This document shows, in pieces, positions 1-7,864 of a stretch of 44,325 bases of DNA; within the stretch, counting starts at the first letter, position 1; each line of letters begins with the position of its first letter. Made by a program: the position numbers and the translations under genes. The DNA is from an uncultured Burkholderiales bacterium. GTDB lineage: Bacteria > Pseudomonadota > Gammaproteobacteria > Burkholderiales > Burkholderiaceae_C. The notes beneath the pieces were generated by a model, which made no database searches, had not been told where the DNA came from, and saw only the letters and a program-made list of their open reading frames with translations. The stretch is taken from NCBI GenBank assembly GCA_903865035.1, contig CAIPII010000221.1, forward strand, positions 1 to 44,325. Direction: 5' to 3'.

Positions 1-96
1 CTACTAGCCTGATTTTGAATAGTGCTTATAAACACTAGACAATTCACTTGACCGAAAATCGCTTAGAATGGCTGTAAACGCGAAATTTTTTGCACG
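1..96. other. Unassigned left-edge sequence beyond the coxC stop codon
   Basis: This AT-rich stretch follows the premature end of coxC on the minus strand. It does not continue the conserved subunit III protein in the frame I followed, and I recognise no gene in it. Positions 20-37 form a near-perfect 18-base palindrome with a TTATAA core. It could be the edge of an inserted element, the start of an unrelated sequence after a rearrangement, or an assembly artefact at a contig end. Nothing in these bases decides between those. Confidence 0.4.
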
Positions 97-375
97 TCAA
101 ATAAACCAACTCATGCTCCAACGAAATGACAAATCGACTTTGTGACCAAATTGCCCTGACTGACTCTCGTGAACGGTGTCGCTGAACCATTGATAAAGCA
201 CCACGAGCCAAAAGATCAAACCAAAAAAGAGTGCAAAACGACCCCAGTCGTTTCCATTGACCCACTGCGAGGCACCCAAAATCACGAAAAACAAACCCAA
301 TGCAGCCATTGCAGGATGCCTTGAAGGTTCTGGCACGTAGTAATAAGGCGTGACGCCATGGTTAGTGTTACTCAT
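97..375 (-). pseudogene. coxC: Cytochrome c oxidase subunit III, N-terminal fragment
   Basis: The 92 residues match the start of aa3-oxidase subunit III: a PYYYVPEPSRHP opening, a first membrane helix with FFVILGASQW, a second helix and the RWSMSWF stretch. Intact proteins continue with a FSEVMFF-like helix and run to roughly 280-300 residues. Here a TGA follows MSWFI at once. The start has a strong ribosome-binding site (AAGGAG, about 6 bases upstream) and sits just after the DUF2970 gene, the normal place for coxC. The 5' end is therefore sound and the break is at about position 97-99. Subunit III is normally needed for oxidase stability and proton pumping, so loss would matter unless another copy exists. 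Whether this is a true disruption or an assembly edge cannot be told from the window. Confidence 0.75.
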
Positions 376-396
376 CTGAAACTCCTTTTTCTCTCT

Positions 397-609
397 TTAA
401 CTCGCAACCACCCAGTTGACAAAAAATATCAACAAAGCGACAAACATGAAACCAAGCAAAACCCCAACGCCCAAAATGTGCAAAGGGGTGATGCGAGCAA
501 TGTCTTCTTTGAATTCACTGCTTTTACGAATACCTAAAAACGACCACAACACAGCCACAAAGGTTCTGATGAGGGTTGACTTCTTGAACCACTCGCCCAC
601 CGCGCTCAT
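397..609 (-). CDS. DUF2970 small membrane protein of the cox cluster
   Basis: This 70-residue protein has one clear C-terminal membrane segment (about residues 45-67, GVGVLLGFMFVALLIFFVNW) and the amphipathic WSFLGIRK region typical of DUF2970 proteins. It starts with an ATGA overlap on the ctaG stop codon and lies between ctaG and coxC, where such proteins are usually found in Burkholderiales. Its function is not established. The position suggests a role in assembly or stability of cytochrome oxidase, which is inference from context. Confidence 0.8.
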   Translation of the reverse strand: MSAVGEWFKKSTLIRTFVAVLWSFLGIRKSSEFKEDIARITPLHILGVGVLLGFMFVALLIFFVNWVVAS

Positions 610-1205
610 GCCAAGTCTCCTAGGAGAGCGCCTTGGGCTTTGGCAACGGGTGCTGCAGGCGTCTTGGACCCTACCTCAAAGAAGGTGTAGGAGAGCGTGA
701 TCGTCTTCACATCCTTAGAAATCTTGTCATCGATCACAAAAACGACGGGCCAAGATTTTTTCTCTCCTGGAGCCAATGTGTATTGATTGAAGCAAAAGCA
801 CTCCAACTTGTTGAAATGTGCTTCAGCTTGCTTAGGGGCATAACTGGGAATGGCCTGAGCGGACATGACCTTGTTTTGCACATTTTGAAACTCATACATC
901 ACTGTCGTGAGCTCACCTGGGTGCACGACAACCGAACTCTTCTCAGGCTTGAAGGTCCAAGGACCTCTTGCATTCGCATCAAACTCAACCGTGATCGAGC
1001 GCGTCAAGTCGACCTGGGTGTTGGCCACTTTGCTCTTGGCCACTTGACCTGAAGGAGTATCGGACTCACCCAAGGCCAAAATGTTGATGCCCGTGAAGGC
1101 GCAAATCGCCTTGTACATGGGAACCAAGGCATAGCCAAACGCAAACATGAGCAGTGCAACCACTGTCAGTTTTCTGAGCATGAGCCCGTTTTGTTGTGAA
1201 ATCAT
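606..1205 (-). CDS. ctaG: Cytochrome c oxidase assembly protein CtaG/Cox11
   Basis: Cox11-type copper chaperone that delivers copper to the CuB site of subunit I. It has an N-terminal membrane anchor (LTVVALLMFAFGYALVPMY, about residues 11-30) followed by a periplasmic immunoglobulin-like domain. The copper-binding motif CFCF is visible in ECFCFNQY. I place the start at the ATG at 1205, 19 bases after the small upstream gene, giving about 199 residues. An in-frame upstream start at 1268 would overlap that gene and add a sequence without the family look; a start at the LMLRKL methionine is also possible. The gene overlaps DUF2970 by ATGA, so the two are probably translationally coupled. Confidence 0.92.
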   Translation of the reverse strand: MISQQNGLMLRKLTVVALLMFAFGYALVPMYKAICAFTGINILALGESDTPSGQVAKSKVANTQVDLTRSITVEFDANARGPWTFKPEKSSVVVHPGELTTVMYEFQNVQNKVMSAQAIPSYAPKQAEAHFNKLECFCFNQYTLAPGEKKSWPVVFVIDDKISKDVKTITLSYTFFEVGSKTPAAPVAKAQGALLGDLA

Positions 1206-1224
1206 GACTGAACGTGGGCTCTCG

Positions 1225-1338
1225 TTATTGGCCTGTGAGCCAAACCATCTTGGCCAAGAAACCCACAAAAAACACCACCGCCACCGACGCCAAGATGAGG
1301 GCCAGTCGCAGGTTTTGTTTTCTTTGTTCAGGTGTCAT
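1225..1338 (-). CDS. Cytochrome oxidase small assembly protein
   Basis: A 37-residue protein beginning MTPEQRKQNLRLALIL, with a charged N-terminus and a single membrane helix (about residues 11-33) ending in VWLTGQ. It fits the short 'cytochrome oxidase small assembly protein' annotated between coxA and ctaG in many Burkholderiales. Its start lies only 10 bases after the coxA stop. The open frame extends upstream inside coxA, but that part is not protein-like, so the internal ATG is preferred. The exact role is unknown; the name rests on position and overall shape. Confidence 0.72.
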   Translation of the reverse strand: MTPEQRKQNLRLALILASVAVVFFVGFLAKMVWLTGQ

Positions 1339-1348
1339 ATCGAACAAC

Positions 1349-2989
1349 TCAGTGGTGAGCCAACACGCGTGTGGCGTCGGCATTGAGCGTTGGAGGATTC
1401 TCGTAAGTGTGGAAAGGTGCAGGTGAGGGAACTTCCCACTCCAAGCCCTCTGCGTGATCCCATGGGCGCTGGGGAGCTGGCTCACCACGGCCACGCATCA
1501 CAGGTACAACCACAAAGAGGAAGAAATAAACTTGTGCCAAGCCAAAGCAGAATGCTCCAACGCTGGCGACTTGGTTAAAGTCAGTGAACTGCATGGGGTA
1601 GTCAGCATAGCGACGGGGCATGCCAGCAAGTCCCAAGAAGTGCATGGGGAAGAAGGTCACGTTGAACGCGATCAGTGTCCACCAAAAGTGAATCTTGCCA
1701 CGTGTCTCGTTGTACATCACACCAGTCCACTTGGGTGACCAGTAGTAAAAGCCAGCGAACATGGAGAACAAAGAACCAGCCACCAACACATAGTGGAAGT
1801 GAGCAACCACATAATAAGTGTCTTGGAGCTGAATGTCGATCGGAGCCATGGAGAGGATCAAACCTGTGAAGCCACCCATGGTGAACACAAAGATGAATCC
1901 AATGGCAAACAACATAGGCGTCTCAAAGGTCATTGAGCCTTTCCACATGGTGGCCACCCAGTTGAAGACCTTCACACCCGTGGGCACAGAAATCAACATG
2001 GTTGCGTACATGAAAAAGAGCTGGCCAGTTACAGGCATGCCGGTTGCATACATGTGGTGTGCCCAAACGATGAAGGACAAAATCGCAATTGAAGATGTCG
2101 CGTAAACCATGGACGCGTAACCAAAGAGCTTCTTGCGAGCAAAGGCGGGCACGATTTGGCTGATGATGCCGAACGCGGGCAAAATCATGATGTACACCTC
2201 GGGGTGTCCGAAGAACCAGAAGATGTGCTGGAACATGACGGGGTCACCGCCACCAGCGGGATTGAAGAAAGTCGTGCCAAAGTGACGATCGGTGAGGGTC
2301 ATGGTGATGGCACCGGCCAACACAGGCATCACAGCGATCAACAAATAAGCGGTGATGAGCCAAGTCCAAACGAACATGGGCATCTTCATGAGGGTCATGC
2401 CAGGCGCTCTCATGTTCAAAATCGTCACGATGATGTTGATGGAGCCCATGATGGAAGATGCACCCAAGAGGTGAAGCGCAAAAATACCAGAATCCATGGA
2501 AGGACCCATTTGAAGCGTCAAAGGCGCATACAAGGTCCAACCTGCAGATGGTGCACCACCTGGCAAGAAAAAGGAACTTGCAAGCATCACAGCCGCAGGA
2601 ATCATCAACCAAAAACTGAAGTTGTTCATTCTGGCAAAAGCCATGTCAGAAGCACCAATTTGAAGCGGCACCATCCAGTTGGCAAAGCCCACGAAGGCCG
2701 GCATGATCGCACCAAACACCATGATCAAACCATGCATGGTGGTGAGTTGGTTGAAGAGCTCGGGATTGACGAATTGCAAACCAGGCTGGAAGAGCTCTGC
2801 GCGAATGCCAAGCGCCAAAATGCCACCGATGATGAACATCGTGAAAGCAAATAGCAAATAAAGTGTTCCGATGTCTTTGTGATTGGTCGCAAAGACCCAA
2901 CGGCGCCAGCCGGCGGGAGCTCCGTGATGATCATCATGTCCATGGTGATCAGCCGTCGAATGATCATGGGGGTGTAGTACTGCGCTCAT
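1349..2989 (-). CDS. ctaD: Cytochrome c oxidase subunit I
   Basis: Catalytic subunit of the aa3-type oxidase, a 12-helix inner-membrane protein of 546 residues that reduces oxygen at the heme a3-CuB site. Visible ligands: heme a His86 in TTMHG and His399; CuB His262 in FFGHPEVY with the cross-linked Tyr266; His311 and His312 in WAHHMYATG; heme a3 His397 in VAHFHYVL. Glu264 in the PEV motif is present. The N-terminus is unusually His/Asp rich before the WRRWVFATNHKDIG core. ATG 2989 is chosen over a TTG six bases upstream because AGGA lies about 8 bases before it. It is the second gene of the operon, 32 bases after coxB. Confidence 0.97.
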   Translation of the reverse strand: MSAVLHPHDHSTADHHGHDDHHGAPAGWRRWVFATNHKDIGTLYLLFAFTMFIIGGILALGIRAELFQPGLQFVNPELFNQLTTMHGLIMVFGAIMPAFVGFANWMVPLQIGASDMAFARMNNFSFWLMIPAAVMLASSFFLPGGAPSAGWTLYAPLTLQMGPSMDSGIFALHLLGASSIMGSINIIVTILNMRAPGMTLMKMPMFVWTWLITAYLLIAVMPVLAGAITMTLTDRHFGTTFFNPAGGGDPVMFQHIFWFFGHPEVYIMILPAFGIISQIVPAFARKKLFGYASMVYATSSIAILSFIVWAHHMYATGMPVTGQLFFMYATMLISVPTGVKVFNWVATMWKGSMTFETPMLFAIGFIFVFTMGGFTGLILSMAPIDIQLQDTYYVVAHFHYVLVAGSLFSMFAGFYYWSPKWTGVMYNETRGKIHFWWTLIAFNVTFFPMHFLGLAGMPRRYADYPMQFTDFNQVASVGAFCFGLAQVYFFLFVVVPVMRGRGEPAPQRPWDHAEGLEWEVPSPAPFHTYENPPTLNADATRVLAHH

Positions 2990-3021
2990 ATTCAAATCCT
3001 TTGCTTGAAATTTCTATGTTC

Positions 3022-4200
3022 TTAGTTGCTGCGAGCGGCAAGAACATCCGCGGGCTGAACCAATTGGCCAGTTTTATTGGACCAGTTGTTTTTGGTGAAG
3101 GTCACAACTGAGGCGATGTCTGTGTCGCTCAACTGTTTCCATGAAGGCATGGCACCGTTGTTTTGTCCTTTTAACAAAACGTGAATTTGTTTGGTCTTGT
3201 CTGCATCGTTGACCACAGCAGCACCATCCAAAGGCTTCACAGGACCGCCGCCCTTGCCGTTGGCTTGGTGGCAAGCCATGCAATTGGCTGCATAAACTTT
3301 TTCACCACGCTTCATGATCTCATCCATGGCCCAAACTTTGGATGGATCGTCTTGTTGAGCTGCCATGAGTTTTTGCTGTTCTTTGACCCATTGCGTGTAG
3401 TCTTCGGCACTCACCACTTTGACCTCAATGGGCATGTAAGCGTGCTCTTTGCCGCACAACTCTTGACACTGACCGTGGTAGTCACCAATCTTCTCTGCCC
3501 TGAACCATGTGTCACGCACAAAACCAGGAATCGCATCTTGCTTGATGCCGAAGGCAGGAACTGCAAAGGCGTGAATCACATCGCTTGCGGTTGTGATGAT
3601 GCGAATTTTCTTGTTCACAGGCACAACCAAAGCGTTGTCAACTTTGAGCAAGTAGTTGTCAATGTCAACGCCTTTGGCGCCGTTGTTGCTCATCTCGCGC
3701 TGCTCATTGTCTAACGTAGACACAAAGCCAATGCCCTCGCCCTCGCCTTTGAGGTAGTCATAGCCCCACTTCCACTGGTAACCCGTGGCCTTGATGGTGA
3801 TGTCAGCGTTAGAGGTGTCCTTCATGGCCACGACCGCTTTGGTCGCAGGCAGTGCCATCAAAATCACGATGATGAAAGGCACCACAGTCCATGCGATCTC
3901 AACCTTCACCGACTCGTGAAAAGAGGCTGCGGGGTGGCCCAATGATTTGCGGTGTTTCAAAATGGAATAAAACATCACGCCAAAAACGCCCACGAAGATG
4001 ATGGTACAAATGATCATCATGAAGTTGTGCAACCATTGCTGCTCAAGGGCAATTTTGGTGGCCGCAGGCTGCAGGTTCAATTCGTTCACACCCATGCCGC
4101 CAGGCAGATCATTCACAGCCCATGCTGCAGTGCAAAACCACACATTGACCAACAAAAGGGCCATACTTAGTTTTTTCATCAAGTGAGTCATCATCTTCAT
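3022..4200 (-). CDS. coxB: Cytochrome c oxidase subunit II with fused cytochrome c domain
   Basis: A 392-residue subunit II. It has a signal peptide (to about residue 28), two membrane helices (about 55-80 and 102-120), a CuA cupredoxin domain, and a C-terminal cytochrome c domain. CuA ligands visible: His210 in SDVIHAF, then Cys245, Glu247, Cys249, His253 and Met256 in CQELCGKEHAYM. The heme c site is CMACH at 307-311, with Met351 (GAMPSW) the likely distal ligand. The fused heme domain lets the enzyme take electrons from soluble or membrane cytochromes. It is the first gene of the operon; a 210-base spacer upstream holds the probable promoter. Confidence 0.96.
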   Translation of the reverse strand: MKMMTHLMKKLSMALLLVNVWFCTAAWAVNDLPGGMGVNELNLQPAATKIALEQQWLHNFMMIICTIIFVGVFGVMFYSILKHRKSLGHPAASFHESVKVEIAWTVVPFIIVILMALPATKAVVAMKDTSNADITIKATGYQWKWGYDYLKGEGEGIGFVSTLDNEQREMSNNGAKGVDIDNYLLKVDNALVVPVNKKIRIITTASDVIHAFAVPAFGIKQDAIPGFVRDTWFRAEKIGDYHGQCQELCGKEHAYMPIEVKVVSAEDYTQWVKEQQKLMAAQQDDPSKVWAMDEIMKRGEKVYAANCMACHQANGKGGGPVKPLDGAAVVNDADKTKQIHVLLKGQNNGAMPSWKQLSDTDIASVVTFTKNNWSNKTGQLVQPADVLAARSN

Positions 4201-4410
4201 TTAAATTGCCTATAAAAGCGGTTTTAAGCCAAACTGAATCGTTTTAACCTGCGTTTTTTCTTAATTTCAGCATCAATTAACCGCATGATTGTAGCAAGCC
4301 TTGAGGGCTTAAAGCAGTGTCATGCAATGACCTTTTTTCCAAGAAAGTAAACTTTTAGGCTAACTTTTACAAAAAGTTAACTAAAAGATTAATCATTGAC
4401 ATTCTGGACA
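4201..4410 (-). promoter_or_regulatory. Leader/promoter region of the cox operon
   Basis: The 210 bases between the methyltransferase gene and coxB are AT-rich. On the minus strand an extended -10 element, TGCTACAAT, ends at position 4288, about 88 bases before the coxB start; the -35 is poor. Just upstream lies a short inverted repeat (AAGCC/GGCTT). Nearer the methyltransferase stop, TAACTTTT (4361-4368) pairs with AAAAGTTA (4372-4379); this could be a weak terminator for that gene. A plain SD-like TAGG precedes coxB. Confidence 0.45.
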
Positions 4411-5331
4411 TCAAATTCTTGGTTTTTTGAGTTGCGCTCGAACGCTATCCAAATCGAGCTTGACTTCGCTGCTTTTGGGTTCTTTTGCGCGCGCTTTGAA
4501 CGCATGACCATAGACCACCTCAAAGGTCATGGAAAAACGACCTCCTGCAGTTTCGGCTTTTCTGTTCTCAAGCGCTGCGAGCAAATCACTTAAAAACTTT
4601 CGTCCCCGCATGGCCGCAAAACGATTGGGGCTCATGTTTCTACCCAAAGCTCTCAAGTCTTTCAAAAAGGTTTGCGCATCGCTGTAGGTGAGAACCAAGC
4701 GCTCCATGTCCACCACTGGGTCTGAAAATCCGCTGTGCACGAGCATGTCCCCCAAGTCGTGCATGTCAATGAGAGGGTGTGCGGGTGCTGCCCAATTCAT
4801 GTCTAAATACAAGTCATGGAGTTCTCTTAGCGTATCAGGCCCCAAAGCAGAAAAAAGCACCACGCCTTCAGGCCTCAACGCCTGTGCCCAGTGCGCAAAG
4901 GTGCGCTCGGGCTCGGGCTCATGGTGCAGTGACAAATTCGACACGATCAAGTCCACGCAGCTTGGACTTAAATCACCCACCCAAGGCTGCACAGGCTTGA
5001 GTTTTGAATTGAGCCAGGCTTGGGTTTGTTTCATCCAAGAGCCTTTGCTGCGCTCATCTTGAACCTCTTGCCACAAGGCGTGCGTTGGCTCCCAGTGGTG
5101 ATGTTGGGCGTTTTGAAATCTCTGTGTGAACGCATTTCGAACCGCGTCTCCACCCACACTTGAGCGCCACTCCAACCAAACGCTTGGATCCAATTTAATC
5201 CACTCGGCGTGGGAGACCAAACGCTTGCCCACTTCTTGAATCAAAGGATGATGGGCAGAAGCTTCACGGGAGACTTTCTCATTGAGCCATGCACGGCTGG
5301 CATTTGAATCGATGGGTCGGGTGGTGGTCAA
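4411..5331 (-). CDS. BioC-like SAM-dependent methyltransferase
   Basis: A 306-residue class I methyltransferase of the BioC-like type seen beside trmL and cox genes in Burkholderiales. The later motifs are clear: VDLIVSNLSLHH (motif IV region, about residue 128) and LRPEGVVLFSALGPDT (motif VI region). The usual SAM-binding GxGxG near the N-terminus is degenerate and appears only as SVGGDAV at about 58-64. The start is a TTG at 5331; an in-frame TAA lies 7 codons upstream and no ATG fits. The substrate is unknown. BioC acts on malonyl-ACP in biotin synthesis, but no bio genes are nearby, so that role is not supported here. Confidence 0.72.
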   Translation of the reverse strand: MTTTRPIDSNASRAWLNEKVSREASAHHPLIQEVGKRLVSHAEWIKLDPSVWLEWRSSVGGDAVRNAFTQRFQNAQHHHWEPTHALWQEVQDERSKGSWMKQTQAWLNSKLKPVQPWVGDLSPSCVDLIVSNLSLHHEPEPERTFAHWAQALRPEGVVLFSALGPDTLRELHDLYLDMNWAAPAHPLIDMHDLGDMLVHSGFSDPVVDMERLVLTYSDAQTFLKDLRALGRNMSPNRFAAMRGRKFLSDLLAALENRKAETAGGRFSMTFEVVYGHAFKARAKEPKSSEVKLDLDSVRAQLKKPRI

Positions 5332-5423
5332 AATAGGTCCGGAAAAAATTTATGTCGCTCAATGCTTTAGACTGCTTGCCAAATGCAAATCATTTCAACC
5401 TCTTGATCGGTCATTGGCATTGT

Positions 5424-5891
5424 ATGTTCAACATCGTTTTATTTCAGCCTGAAATCCCTCCCAACACTGGCAACATCATCCGCTTGGCCGCCAACACAGG
5501 GTGTGCATTGCACTTGATCGAGCCCTTGGGCTTTTCAATGGATGACAAGCAAATGAGGCGTGCAGGTCTTGACTACCACGAGTACGCTGAGGTCAAACGA
5601 TATGCCAATTGGGAGGTGTTCATCCAAGAGGCTCAGCCGCTTGAGAGCCGTTTATTTGCCATGAGCACACATGGCACTCGAGCTCTTTTTGATGAAACGT
5701 TTCAAGCAGGAGACTGGTTTTTGTTTGGCTGTGAAACGAGTGGCTTGCCGCCAGCACTGCGAAACACGTTTTTGCCCGATCGCTTGTTGCGACTGCCTCT
5801 CATCAGTGGACAGCGCAGCTTGAACCTCTCCAACACAGTATCGGTTGTGGTCTTTGAAGCTTGGCGGCAATTGCGTTTTGCTACTAAGTAA
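5424..5891 (+). CDS. trmL: tRNA (cytidine(34)-2'-O)-methyltransferase TrmL
   Basis: SPOUT-family methyltransferase that modifies the wobble ribose of certain tRNA-Leu species. The MFNIVLFQPEIPPNTGNIIR start is diagnostic. Further family blocks are LHLIEPLGF, RRAGLDYHEY, FGCETSGLP and the C-terminal knot IPL-like motif RLPLISGQRSLNLSNTVS. I start it at ATG 5424, giving 155 residues, the normal length. An in-frame ATG 72 bases upstream would add residues unlike the family. No good ribosome-binding site is seen. Its last 8 bases overlap the end of the converging MaoC gene. Confidence 0.93.
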   Translation: MFNIVLFQPEIPPNTGNIIRLAANTGCALHLIEPLGFSMDDKQMRRAGLDYHEYAEVKRYANWEVFIQEAQPLESRLFAMSTHGTRALFDETFQAGDWFLFGCETSGLPPALRNTFLPDRLLRLPLISGQRSLNLSNTVSVVVFEAWRQLRFATK

Positions 5892-6351
5892 CAGATCTCA
5901 AATATCGAATCACCATTTCTGCAACACAGACCGGTTTATCCATGTCATTTGCATTGAGCGTGATTTGCCACGTCAGTTGCACCCCCTCGCCTCGAGGCAG
6001 ATCCAAGGACTCCAGCAAATGAAAATGTCCCCTGACTTGCCGGTTAACGGGGAGGACAGCAGGAAACCTCACGCGGTTGAGTCCATAGTTGATGAGGGTC
6101 AAAGGTTCTTTCACATGAAGCGAGTTCGTGAGCAACAAAGGAATCAAAGAAAGAGTTAAAAACCCATGCGCAATGGTGCCACCAAATGGTCCCTTTGAAG
6201 CTCTTTGAGGATCAACGTGGATCCATTGATCGTCTCCAGTGGCTTTGGCAAACCAATCGATGGTCTCTTGGGTGACATCCACCCATTCACTTTGAACCAC
6301 ATCTTGTCCAACACATTGGACCAATTCAGACAGGTGATCAAAGACCCTCAT
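5884..6351 (-). CDS. MaoC-family (R)-enoyl-CoA hydratase
   Basis: A 155-residue hotdog-fold protein. The catalytic Asp-His dyad sits in the MaoC signature GDDQWIHVDPQRA, followed by GGTIAHGFLTLSL. Such proteins hydrate 2-enoyl-CoA esters to (R)-3-hydroxyacyl-CoA. The start is set by an ATGA overlap with the upstream TSUP gene stop; the in-frame ATG 27 bases further up is less likely. Nothing here fixes the acyl-CoA substrate. Overlap with the TSUP and nitroreductase genes suggests one transcript. Confidence 0.87.
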   Translation of the reverse strand: MRVFDHLSELVQCVGQDVVQSEWVDVTQETIDWFAKATGDDQWIHVDPQRASKGPFGGTIAHGFLTLSLIPLLLTNSLHVKEPLTLINYGLNRVRFPAVLPVNRQVRGHFHLLESLDLPRGEGVQLTWQITLNANDMDKPVCVAEMVIRYLRSVT

Positions 6352-7103
6352 GCCAAAGCATCCCACATCAACTTGCAACCTGTGAGCAGCATGCCCAAAT
6401 GCACCAAGCGGTAAAACAAATCAGGCTTCATCGTTTTGGCCCAATGCACACCCAACCACACACCAATGGGCGCAAAGGGCAAAAGAGACACTGAGATCAT
6501 CATGTTTTTGGTGTCCAAAAGACCCAGACAAGCGTAGGGAATCCATTTGGCAAAGTTGACCACTGCAAAGAGCACCGAGAGGGTCGCTGCAAAACGCACA
6601 GGAGGCATTTTGAGCGGCAACAAATAAGCATTGATGGCGGGACCACCCGCATGGGCCAAAAAGGACGTGAAGCCTGAGAGGATCGTGAACACCGCACCCG
6701 TGGAGCGAGAGGGGTTGGAGAAAAATTTAACGTTGGGCCACACCATGCGCTGCAACAGAAAGAGCAGCGTGAAAAACCCAACCAGGCCCGAGACCCATTT
6801 TTCGTCCAAGGTCTTGAAGGACAGAAATCCCAAAAAAACACCGATCAATGAACACGGTATCAAGAATTTCAAAAATTCTTTGTCGAAATCTTTTCTGTAG
6901 GCTCTGTAGCCCAAAATATCAAGAAAGAGGAGGACTGGCATCAACATGGCAGCAGCAGTGGGCACACTCACCACCAACGCCATCATGGGCACGGCCACCG
7001 AACCCAGTCCGGAGCCAAACCCACTCTTACCTATGCCCAGTAAAAGCACGGCAGGGACAGCGACCCCATAAAACATGGGGTCGGCCACAAACCATGCGTC
7101 CAA
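6348..7103 (-). CDS. TauE/SafE (TSUP) family membrane transporter
   Basis: A membrane protein of about 250 residues with several hydrophobic helices and the TSUP N-terminal pattern GIGKSGFGSGLG. TSUP proteins export or import small anions, often organosulfur compounds or sulfite; the substrate here is unknown. I choose the TTG at 7103, one base after the nitroreductase stop, because it gives the usual opening DAWFVADPMFYGVAVPA. ATG 7076 is the alternative. The open frame reaches upstream inside the nitroreductase gene, but that part is not TSUP-like. The gene ends in an ATGA overlap with the MaoC gene. Confidence 0.82.
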   Translation of the reverse strand: MDAWFVADPMFYGVAVPAVLLLGIGKSGFGSGLGSVAVPMMALVVSVPTAAAMLMPVLLFLDILGYRAYRKDFDKEFLKFLIPCSLIGVFLGFLSFKTLDEKWVSGLVGFFTLLFLLQRMVWPNVKFFSNPSRSTGAVFTILSGFTSFLAHAGGPAINAYLLPLKMPPVRFAATLSVLFAVVNFAKWIPYACLGLLDTKNMMISVSLLPFAPIGVWLGVHWAKTMKPDLFYRLVHLGMLLTGCKLMWDALA

Positions 7104-7104
7104 T

Positions 7105-7698
7105 TTACAGAACCTGACAAGCTTCTTGGAAACCCAAACGGGGCAGACGAGCAAAAGTTTTGGAATGATCGGCATGACCCAAGTTGACAATGAAGTTGGC
7201 GCTGAAGCGTCCATCGGGGAAAAACTCTTGATTGACTTTGGCCGCATCAAAACCACTCATGGGTCCGCAATCGAGTCCATGCGCACGAGCTGCAAGCATG
7301 AAGTAAGCGCCACCCAAGGTGCCGTTTCTAGATGCAGTGCCCGCTGCCAATGCAGCATTGCCTTCAAACATCGCTTTGGCATCGGCTTTCATGGGGAAAG
7401 TAACGGGCAAATGCTCGTAAAAATGATTGTCAGTGGCAATGATCACGGTGACAGGTGCTGATTTGGTTTTATCAACGTTTCCTGGGCTCAAAGCGGGCAT
7501 CAATCTGGCCTTGGCTTCGGGTGTGGTGATGAAGACGTAGCGTGTGGGCTGGCAGTTCATGGAGGTGGAGCCCATTTTTGCCATGTCATAAATGGCGGTC
7601 AACACGTCGTGGGGCACGGGCGTGTCTAAGAAAGCGTTGGCGGTTCTGGCTTCTGTGAAAAGCACTTCAATGGCTTTGGCATCAATCACGGCTGTCAT
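7105..7698 (-). CDS. RutE-like nitroreductase family protein
   Basis: A 197-residue FMN-binding nitroreductase. Blocks NCQPTRYVFI, GTLGGAYFMLAARAHGLDCGPMSGFDA and the FF-G-F-N-L end resemble RutE, the malonic semialdehyde reductase of uracil breakdown. No rut genes are nearby, so the aldehyde or quinone reduced is unknown. The ribosome-binding site AAGGA lies 7 bases before ATG 7698. It is the first gene of a minus-strand set with the TSUP and MaoC genes. Confidence 0.83.
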   Translation of the reverse strand: MTAVIDAKAIEVLFTEARTANAFLDTPVPHDVLTAIYDMAKMGSTSMNCQPTRYVFITTPEAKARLMPALSPGNVDKTKSAPVTVIIATDNHFYEHLPVTFPMKADAKAMFEGNAALAAGTASRNGTLGGAYFMLAARAHGLDCGPMSGFDAAKVNQEFFPDGRFSANFIVNLGHADHSKTFARLPRLGFQEACQVL

Positions 7699-7864
7699 GG
7701 TCTGGTCCTTGTGTAAAAAATATAACTTCTATGCGGGCCGGCGTGTTGAAGCTTTCGCCCACAAAAACCAAACCCAACTCACAAGCGTGTTCATCTTGAA
7801 GCACGCATGGAACTATTCTAACGAATGAAGGGGGGTAGCCAAAGCCGTTCTCTTGGGCTGAGAA

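Noticed and set aside
60-110. Group I or group II intron inserted in coxC
   Set aside because: The bases after the break do not give a clear intron start, and too little sequence is present to judge secondary structure. The idea is not supported beyond the broken frame.
44-265. 73-codon frame on the minus strand crossing the coxC break
   Set aside because: It overlaps coxC in another frame, has no ribosome-binding site and no family look. The coxC frame has both, so this is a shadow.
2156-2854. 232-codon plus-strand frame opposite coxA
   Set aside because: It is fully antisense to a well-supported gene, and its His/Arg-rich composition is what the reverse of a membrane protein gives.
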